Below are positions 55,402 to 64,000 of a stretch of 64,000 nt of DNA, one piece after another (the first letter of the stretch is position 1; every line of letters starts with the position of its first letter). The DNA is from Crossaster papposus (lineage: Eukaryota > Echinodermata > Asteroidea > Velatida > Solasteridae), in assembly GCA_037893245.1 (NCBI GenBank), contig JBAIAA010000109.1:124001-188000 (forward strand). The letters are read 5' to 3'. The notes below the pieces were generated by a model. That model was not told where the DNA came from, searched no databases, and saw only the letters and a program-made list of their open reading frames with translations. A program made the translations under genes and the position numbers.

Positions 55402-55623
55402 CCAGTTCGCGCTGGATGACGTATATAAACGCAAACATTTTCCCAAATTCAAAACGGATGACGCATAAACACGCCAAGTTCAAGTTCAGAAATGTATGTC
55501 AGCAGCGAGCAAGGCCGGAAATGCGTGGGTGTGCCTCCCGGCACTATCAGCCTGAACCCGCTTCGTTAAAAATAATCCCACCCGTGGGCTCGTCTATGTT
55601 AAAATAATCCCGGCGCGAACTGG
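55402..55623. mobile_element. piggyBac-like MITE, copy 2 (222 bp)
   Basis: Flanked by TTAA (55398-55401, 55624-55627) with ends CCAGTTCGCGC/GCGCGAACTGG. The homologous place in FReD unit 1 (about 44838) reads ATGTTAAAGACATG with a single TTAA, a clean empty site. Confidence 0.95.
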
Positions 55624-55627
55624 TTAA

Positions 55628-58600
55628 AGACAGGTTTAAAATTGGCAAAAATTATGCTATTTTCAATCATTTTTTTATTCAAATTCCCGAACTCTCAAGT
55701 TCAATTCCGTCCAGACAAAAATTACAAGTTTTTTTCGAACAAATTTAGTCATTTATCATTCAATGTCAAAGTGTGGTCACTCTGTTTAAACATTGGATTG
55801 AGAATATTCGTCATTACAGATGAAATTGGTATAAGCTGTTGCTATAGACGAATCTGGTCTGTAATGACGAATATTCTCGACCTGGTGTTTAAAAGGGGCG
55901 ACCAAACTTTTTTATTAAAAAGAAATTGAATTTGAGACCGGGTAAATTTGAATATGAAAAAAAAACATTTTAAAATAGCCAGGAAAACTTATAAAAATAT
56001 AACCTTCAAACGAAAGTTCTTTTTTCTGGCTGTTAACAACTATTCAAACTATTGATTTAACTCTTTATTTCATTCACAACTTTTCAGCGTTATTTTGGAA
56101 GAACAGTAAACAAAGAACACACAAACGAAATTAGAAATAATGAACAAACAAAATCAAATGTATTTTTTGAGTCAGTTTGATTTCAGTATATCAATTATTC
56201 CTAGTTAAATTCCACACAAATTTAATGTTTTACAAAAGCCGTCACTTAAACGGTGGACAGGTGTTTTTTTCTGTTTCTTTTGATAATAAAAGGTTTACAT
56301 TTGTTACTGTTGCTGATATTACAACAATTTAGAGAATCAAGACAATTTTAATTTACATATAAAATTAGTCGAAATCAATTGATAATTTTCGAATTTACTG
56401 CAAAAACACGAAAAACAGTATTCGACTATTAATTCGTTGTTGGAACTGTCACCCGTTTTTCATCTCAACAACTCCTTGCACAGGTTGTTTTCTTTCTAAT
56501 TTGGCGGGGGACGAATTATTTTTTCAAAAATAAAGTTTTATTGACGTATTGACCGAACGAGTAACTTAAAGGTAGAATACAGTACTTACCGGTACATCAT
56601 TTGCAGATATAGAAACTTTTCACTACCAAATTATTAAGAAATATCTTACTTATTTGAAAGTAAATAATGACAGTAGGCATCTAGCAAAATGATTGCGCTA
56701 GATATTCTATAATTGTTACGGCGATCGTGAAAAAAACCAACAAGAACAACATACTGTAAGAACCTCTGCCCGACGCCGGTTGAAAACGAACGCCGTTTGT
56801 CTTGCTTTCCTGGGCATCCATGATTGTAAAACTTCAAACAGATTAATTAAACAATATTTACTATAAAATACAACTAAATCCCTATCAACGTTTACGCGGC
56901 ATTCTATTTTTACTTTTATTGCTGTCTGTGAATTTGCATTAGAACATGACCTGCTATTTCCAAGAAATAAAGGGAAAATTTAGAGCCCGATCGACGTGAT
57001 ACAAGTGCGGCAAGGGGATAATTTATCTTGGTGCATCGTACCCTGACTCGTTTATGTTCAAAATAACACGAGCCCTTTGAAGCACAAGTGATTATAGCTG
57101 GGCCTCATCCCAATCCGGATGGCAAACGCGAAAAATAACATAAATATAAAACGAATGCCGTTTTCCTTACATTGTTTGTTTTGCAAAACAATGAAGTAAA
57201 AATGACATTGACATTAAAACAGAAATACACATGAACATTAACAAAACAGACTGTGTATTTATTTTGTCCAGATCCGGCTAGGTCAAAACATTGAATATGT
57301 TTTTTTCTGTTGAGGTACATTTTGTAAACAAACTGGTTCCGGTAGTTCATGATTGTAAAACTTCGGACAGATACATTGTACATGTAAGTTAAACGATATT
57401 TACTAAGAAGTACAACTCACCAAATCCACCCATTTCTGATAATGCGAGCACTTAGCAATATACATTGTACATGTACTGCACATGTACCTTTAATGTCAAT
57501 GTATCACACGTTGTGGCGTCACATAAATTCCATACAGTAATAATGCACAAATGTGGTTTCTTATGTGGTCCACAAAAGGCGAACAGGTTGGCACCCTCGA
57601 TCAACTACACTGCCTAAAAGTTTTGCAAGTGATTTGCATGGGTCCATAAAACACATAAGGTGACCTTTGTGCTTCCCGCGCAAAGACAACTTGTAGCAAG
57701 TTTTCTTCTGTGGGCTTCGAGCAGAGAAGATCAACATAAACCGAGTCTGAAATTATCTCGTTTTTCTAGGGAGTATTAACTCTGGCCATGCTCCTAATAA
57801 TGTAAAACACGTCGGAGGGTAACCTAGTAATTTAACGGTGATTAACGTTGTAATTTGTCTCATATTTTTGTGAAATACATGTATTTATTCTGTCATTTTT
57901 GCGACCCTGTATTTCATTATAATATTGTCAGATTGTACTATACAGTATGTAGGTTTACCGGTTAATTTCGGCAAACGAGCAGCCAATTTAACCACTGCGT
58001 CATACCATATTGCGCGAAATCGAATGCTGCTGCAAATGGTCATTCAATTTCGTTTTATAACTAGGCAAATGTACTGTTGTAACAAAAAAACATTATTTTA
58101 GCAATTCAACAAAACGGCATTTCAATTCGCAGAAGCGTTTTAAATGCGTGTGTTTCGTTATTCAAATTCATTATTGGGCAGGCATTTCTGTCATTTGTGC
58201 AATCTATTGATTGCCTCTTTACGAAATTTACGATTGCCTCTTTATGATTGGGCGTCACAAAAATGATCGACGATATGCTAAATTAAACAAATTGCCAAAA
58301 AAAATTGAATGTCTCAAAACTAAAATGAATGCCCTAATTTAATTTTAAAAAACAGCAAAATCTGGAGGCAAAATCGTTTTATTTCGAACCCACGAACATT
58401 TAATTGGTTGCTCATTTGCCAAAATTGACCGGGAAAACAAATTTTATAGCGTACATGTACATGTATACATGTACAAGTAAAGTGCAGCTAGCCATGTGTT
58501 GACATTTAACCTTCATGTTGTATTGCTGTGGCATATTTGATTGTACTACGCCTTATTAATACTGTGCATTTAATATAATAAGTTACGACGTACTTTTATC

Positions 58601-59480
58601 CGGATATATTTTGTGCCGAACTTTCGATTTTCTCCTACATGAGAACTACAGGTATACGCATTCGCTTCCGCGCATTTATTGTCGCGAAATGTTGATATGA
58701 TTCGTGCCTATACCCAGCATTGAGAGGACTTCATCGATACATTTCGGTTACAATTATATTTATAAAATTGTGTTTAATAATATTTTACCATTTTGTAGAT
58801 AAGCTAGATCAGTTCATTTTTTTAGCAGTTGTGCTTCATATGAATCTGTTTGATAATACATGTACATGTAATAATTATTATTAAAATTAGAGCAATTTTT
58901 TTTAGAGCTGTGCTCAAGTTGATTGAGTGTTTTTGAGCTAAATGGTATTGTTACACACACGTTAATGTAACTCTAGGTTTTCAGCTAACTGTATTTTGCA
59001 CTGTAGTTCACCCCAGTGTGAACGATGTTTTATCATTGACTTCATTGTCTTGGCATATCTTTGTAAGATTGTGTCAATTTGACGATTTTTGAATTAATTG
59101 CAATTGTACTTTTGTCTACAGTGTGGTTAGACTTAATTATTTTTGACTGTGCAAACTGTGTGCAGACTAGATGGATTTTAAGTCAGTGATTTAGGTCTGA
59201 TACTGTATTTTAACAAGTCATATTTTGTGTACATTGCCAGACGTGTATCCCAGCCATGTCTGTGCCATACTTTATTTCTTAAAGTCACATAGTGCTTTAG
59301 CTGAGACCATAGTTTGTGCATTCAGATATATTTTCTGTAAATATGATGAAGATACATGTCATGTGTTGTATAAGTGTGGTAAATAGCATTGAAGCTGCAT
59401 TGGATGATAGGTTCACTGCATTTTATAAATTCTTTGAAAAGCCTAGTGAAGATACTGAATTATAGTCACATGACCTTAAT
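55628..59480. other. downstream part of FReD duplication unit, copy 2
   Basis: It matches 44840-46140, except that about 56050-58640 has no counterpart in unit 1. Within this extra block, 56590-56730 resembles 4790-4960. Before the MITE, 59371-59465 reads NSIEAALDDRFTAFYKFFEK, ending PSEDTEL and TAG, a coding-like shred missing from unit 1. Confidence 0.6.
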
Positions 59481-59663
59481 CATTGGCGTGTCCAGGGGGG
59501 GGGGGCTTTGGGGGCTGAAGCCCCCCGCACGCGCGGATCCCAAAAAAAAAATTAAAGAGAAAAAAGAAGGAAAGGAGGAAAAAAAAAACGAAAGAAAAAA
59601 CGGAAAAAACAAAAATGATTTGATTCAGCCCCCCGCAGAAAAAAATCCTGCACACGCCTCTGT
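59481..59663. mobile_element. MITE with GGCGTGT ends
   Basis: Ends CATTGGCGTGTCCAGG and CCTGCACACGCCTCTG are inverted with three mismatches, flanked by TTAAT. Unit 1 has the uninterrupted site CCTTATTACGTG at 46130. The interior is a G-run, a purine-rich stretch and the repeated word CAGCCCCCCGC. The open reading frame across it is an accident of composition. Confidence 0.85.
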
Positions 59664-59681
59664 TAATACGTGTTGTCTTAC

Positions 59682-59775
59682 AGTTGAAGTGGTAGACACA
59701 ATTTTGGAAAAGGCTGAGCCACTTGTTATTGAGCCATTTTTAATTGAAGCTGCTAACTTTGTAATGCCGAGGTGA
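59682..59775 (+). other. conserved short coding-like segment, copy 2
   Basis: Homologue of 46150-46243: VEVVDTILEKAEPLVIEPFL then IEAANFVMPR and a stop. The frame is conserved between the duplicates but there is no recognised domain. Confidence 0.35.
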
Positions 59776-60020
59776 CAGGAGGAGTTCTTGTTTCTCTTAC
59801 TGTGAGTGTTTTTAATGATAGCCTCCATGTAGTTAGCTTGAGTACTTTAAAGTGTTATTTACTTGGTTTGCCAGATGGCGAAGCCGAGGAAAAAGGTGGG
59901 AACTGTTCCTTGTATTCAGGGATTGTAATTGACTACACAATAGTGGTAACTGTTAACAGGATCACAGTACAAATACCTCACATTCGGGGTGTTTGTCTAT
60001 GCCAAGCATGCTTTGTATTT

Positions 60021-60458
60021 GTGACCGGCTCTACAAAAAGGTGTCTTAAGTCGCGCTATGCACTATTATGTAATGACCTGCTCAATGTTGAGAGGGTAAA
60101 CATTTCATCAAAATGTGATTTTTATTTGTTGTCATGAATGAAATCTTTAATACCTACAGTAAGGTTTCATTAAAAGAAATATTGATTTGGATGAATAAGT
60201 GGAAAAAAACGATCATTTTGTGTGCATCCTTCTGTTGTAGTACAACAGAGCCGGCTATTTCAAAGCCTGTTTTCTCAGTTGTGTAATTTGAACTCCGAAA
60301 AAGCAATAATTCTGTAAACACATCGTGTCTTCAAAATGGGAGGGGCTATGGATCTCTATTATATACTAAATGAAAGCTTAAGTTGTGGGCTTTCTTACCA
60401 TATATAACTCAATTTCTTTTTTTTGCGACATAAGACACCTTTTTGTAGAGCCGGTCAC
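60021..60458. mobile_element. 438-bp MITE with perfect 28-bp TIRs
   Basis: The left end GTGACCGGCTCTACAAAAAG(GTGTCTTA) and right end are exact complements over 28 bp, flanked by ATTT on both sides. Unit 1 at about 46478 reads TTTGTATTTGGCTATG without the element. The first 409 bases of the window are a second copy. No protein is encoded. Confidence 0.93.
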
Positions 60459-60625
60459 ATTTGTCTATGTACTGCTATTGTCAGCTCAAGTTGCCCCCGC
60501 ATAAGTGTTTTTTTGCTCTTAATCATTAAAAGAGATTTATCTGCACCGTATTGGCTCATTTCATTGTATACAGTTGTATTTTGTATTTTTTTCAAACTTA
60601 GGAGTCACTGATATTTGCAATACAA

Positions 60626-61105
60626 GTCGAGTGGAGTCGAGTCATTTTAGAGAAGTGACTTGAGTCAAGTCAAGTCATCAGGTCAAGATGGTCGAGTCGA
60701 GTCACGGTGTGTAGTCGAGTTGAGTCATGTATTTAGCTCGAGTCAATTCGAGTCACTAATAAATAAACACGTTACAGAAACACAAGGTGGAAATCCATGA
60801 CACGAATGTTTGTTGTATCGTAGAGAAAGGAAAACGTGTACATACGGCCACTGTATAATATACCATATGTGTACTTATTATTCGCCAACATAAACGTGAC
60901 ATGAACCGACACTGGCGTAAGTCCGTTTGCTCTTATTTTAGGGACTCGACTCCAGTCGAGTCATTCTGATAAGGGACTCGAGTCGAGTCGAGTCGAGTCG
61001 AGTTATTTGTCTGCGGTCGGGTCGAGTCGAGTCATTTACCCATCGGGACATAAATCGAGTCGCCAACAAATGTAACTCGATTCGAGTCGAATCATTGACT
61101 CGAGT
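60626..61105. repeat. GAGTC satellite block, third copy
   Basis: Homologous to 579-1065, with a longer perfect (GAGTC)n run at about 60978. Confidence 0.85.
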
Positions 61106-61861
61106 CATTACAACTCCGTTCTATTTTTGTTTCAATACACATGTACAAACTAAAAGCGCTTGCTCTATCTTAAAATAAAAATAGAGTTGTCTGATTTTCT
61201 TTGTGTGGAGCTTTATTTGTCAAAGGATGTGCTCCAGCTAAGATCAACACAGTGAGGTCAAGTCCAGAGGGATTTTAACTTTCACACAGCATTTATTTTT
61301 TCCCAAATATGTAAGAGAACAATTCAACCACCAAGTACAGTAGGTACATGTAACAATGCTTTTGTAATCATGACGAGTATTTTTCTAGGGTGTGTGCAAA
61401 TGATGGATTCAGCACTGTTAGGGTTAATGCCAAATCTGCTCGCAAATAGCTGCTTTTTATAAAGTGCAATAAGTAAATCCCTAAAACAGAATGCACTGAT
61501 CACGACTATGGAGTCATTCTGTTTCAAATCACACCCCCCAAAAAATGTAAATGTACACCCCAACCTCTTCAAATTAGTTTATATTTGTTTTATAGGTTTT
61601 TTTGGAGGGCGAACAAAAAAACCCAATATTTCAAGTTTTAACAAAATCCAACCAGTTTTAATGCTACCGCCTGCTATTTTTTGTTAATTTTTTGTTAATT
61701 TAAAAATAATTCCTAATTGTTATTATTTTTGACCCGCTCTGCAAAAATGAGTCTGATGTCGGAAAATACATTTTTACGTAAAGGGCCGTTTATTGTCTCG
61801 GAGGTGATTTTTCTTTCAACAAATAATATTTTTGTTTTAAGGCATTTTTGTTTCTCCAAAA
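61106..61861. repeat. duplicated non-coding segment (matches 1066-1165 and 1918-2530)
   Basis: Colinear with the start of the window but without the FReD-upstream fragment. It is interrupted at 61862 by the ATATCG-ended element. Confidence 0.7.
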
Positions 61862-64000
61862 CTAGCGCTGGACGATATCACGATAATATTGTCACGATAC
61901 GATACTGAAGACGATATCGACAGTATCGACTTTGGTTTTAAAAATATCGAAATATCGTGACCCAGACGATATTTGCAAGATATAGTCGATATTTAACAAA
62001 ATGTATTAAAACTGCTTGCAAACAAACGAAAAACTTCACTGAAATCAGAAATTAAGATGTGCCGCAAAAGTTGTTGTAACTTACGCCTTCGCCTGAACGT
62101 ACCCTTTGTCAACAAACCCAATTACAGCCGATGCGCCGCTCACTACTTCCTCAGTGACAAGATCGTTATCCAATCCTAAAGTCAAGTTAAAAAATTCTTC
62201 GTTTCTATTGGGTGTTGACTTTCTTCTCTAGCTTTCAGCACAGACGTTCTCTCAACACAAAGGGCTACTCAAAGAAAGTTGCCCTGGCCGGCTTATCTCC
62301 AACAAAGATACATTGTATTTACTTACACTAACCCTTGCCTGGCAGATACAGAATGTATTTAAAAGGCTTTGGCTGGTGTATTCCTCGAATTTATTTATCT
62401 CTTGGCCCAACCGATGGTCATTAAATTGGGTGCGAGTACTTTTAAACAAGTTTGCCTTACTCATTTGCAAAATGTATTAAGATGTAAAAATAAAAAAGGG
62501 GTTAAAAAAACCTGAACCTGTTTATTAACGAAACCCTAGTCGTAAAAAAACAATATTTCTAAGGTTAATTATGAAATTGTCCTTGTTTTATAGAAAAAAA
62601 GAGAAAGGGTACTTAAAGACTTATTTGTCTGATTTCCCAAAACATTTCCAATCGATTTCAGGGGTAAATAATAATACGATTTTTTCTTGGTTTTTCCGGT
62701 ATCTAACAAAATCGACATACACCTGACCATTGAATTACGAGGCTAGCGAAATAAATTCCAGGTTTATATAATAATATTTATTTCTAGTTTTATTGTTTAA
62801 AAAAGAACAAAAAAGAAAACGGGACCTCAACGATTAATATTTTGAGCTGCTCAACATTTTTCAAACAGATTTAAATGGGAAATTTAATACGATTTATTTT
62901 CCATTTTTCTTGTATTTGACAAAAACGATCTATTTCGTGGCCCATAAAATAAAATAGCTTTTAAAAACATTTACCAAATCTACACGAGCCAAGAATAAAT
63001 AAGCAAGAATAAAATCGAGGTGGTACAAAATCCCGATGGTGGACCCCAGGATACTAAAACTGAGCCATGAATATTTGAAATACTTTAAATTAAGGCATGA
63101 TTTTGAATGAAAACGGGTATTATTTGTTGTCCAGCATTGTCCCTTAAAATGCACGAGCTGAGGTTTTATCCCAGCAAATTACTCCCGGAAGCATGTATTT
63201 CAATCTTAAAGTGAATTTCTAAACGTCCTAATTTAATAAATAATTTGCTGGGTGTTATTTAATAAAACCATAATATTTAATTTGTCCCTAAAAAGATGTG
63301 GAAATTGTAAGAGCTTGTTACATTTTTCAATTTATAAGTGGTTCTGTGGTGTAGTTTTACAGAGTATTTAATAAACACCTTTATAGAGCACGAGGAATAA
63401 AATAAAACCACGGGAGAATTATTCGGGAGTATTTTCCAAATATATTCCAAGTTGCAGCAAGCAACCCAGACAATGATTGACAGCTGACCTACAAAATGTA
63501 TACATTGTAGCAAGTAGACCAACATTGTGGCGGACCATTACTTTGGAATTTCAATAGCTGGGAAAGTGGCCCATGTTGCTTCATTATTGTCAGATAAGCC
63601 TCCAACTGATCAGTCATGGACCAATAGGATATGGCAGTTAGGTTTTGTTCAACCAGCGCCACATCATTTCTTCCAAGGAGTGCCCAGTTCGCCGCCCCCG
63701 ATGAAAATTGGCCAATCAGATTTATCTATCTTTGTGCAATAAAACTGCCCCCTTCGACTTGATCGGCGGCTGGATTTTAGTGGAAGGCGACAAAGCATTC
63801 TCACCATCGCGTCTATTTTCAGCAACCACTCTGTTTATATAGTTTTCTTTTATAGACTTTTAAATCTTCCAAGAATCGCTACAGTTCACGCATGTCGTCT
63901 GACGGCGTTTATAATCGACAGCTTTTTAAAGTTATTTTTAACCATTGAATAGGTTCAATTTAAATTTGAAAATTACGGCGATATATCGACATATCGGCGA
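61862..64000. mobile_element. hAT-like element with CGATATCG-rich end, incomplete
   Basis: At 61862 paralogous sequence stops and GCGCTGGACGATATCACGATA begins, a subterminal region rich in CGATAT/TATCG words. The window ends in similar inverted words (CGATATATCGACATATCGGCGA), suggesting that the right end is near. The core 62320-63560 matches 34235-35010 of the other hAT-like element. A minus-strand frame here has no recognised domain. Confidence 0.6.

Noticed and set aside
55642..55929. 95-codon frame MAKIMLFSIIF...
   Set aside because: AT-rich chance frame within duplicated non-coding DNA; the homologous stretch in unit 1 does not keep it.
1..64000. CRISPR arrays, operons, ribosome binding sites
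   Set aside because: The window is eukaryotic nuclear DNA; the tandem repeats have no spacer structure and there are no prokaryotic signals.

Overview
This is a eukaryotic, gene-poor and repeat-rich window, most likely from an echinoderm (perhaps a sea star). The 18S rRNA fragment is clearly metazoan. The genes are split by GT/AG introns or lie within kilobases of AT-rich DNA. TACATGTA-type palindromes are abundant, and the recognisable genes are secreted fibrinogen-related lectins. The phylum is an inference; the eukaryotic nature is certain.

Layout. 1-3 kb: repeats duplicated again at 60-61.9 kb. 6.0-7.2 kb: the first two coding exons of a minus-strand SH3-domain gene. 8.0-18.1 kb: two head-to-tail arrays of non-autonomous Helitrons (four plus two units), both inserted between A and T within one host repeat. 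18.2-20.8 kb: a minus-strand orphan rDNA piece made of the first ~607 nt of 18S, the 5' ETS, a promoter-like TATA/GGGGG block and intergenic-spacer repeats. It lies between inverted copies of that same host repeat. 21-26 kb: MITEs, a perfect 80-bp-arm hairpin and a 38-bp minisatellite. 26.5-39.1 kb: scattered, phase-matched exons of a minus-strand gene with repetitive Ser/Asp/Glu-rich and Pro-Ala-Gly-rich segments. A 2.2-kb hAT-like element with an exact 8-bp target duplication splits one exon, and two further in-frame stops suggest decay.

40-61 kb: a segmental duplication carrying two intronless secreted PAN/apple plus fibrinogen C-terminal domain proteins (347 and 348 aa) and a truncated 5' fragment of a third copy. 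The two long copies act as natural empty/filled site pairs. They reveal several MITE insertions (TTAA/piggyBac-like; a 438-bp element with 28-bp perfect TIRs; a GGCGTGT-ended element). 61.9-64 kb: the left part of another hAT-like element sharing its core with the one at 34-35 kb.

No operon-like organisation exists. The common theme is a lectin multigene family expanding by local duplication in a neighbourhood repeatedly hit by DNA transposons and rolling-circle elements.
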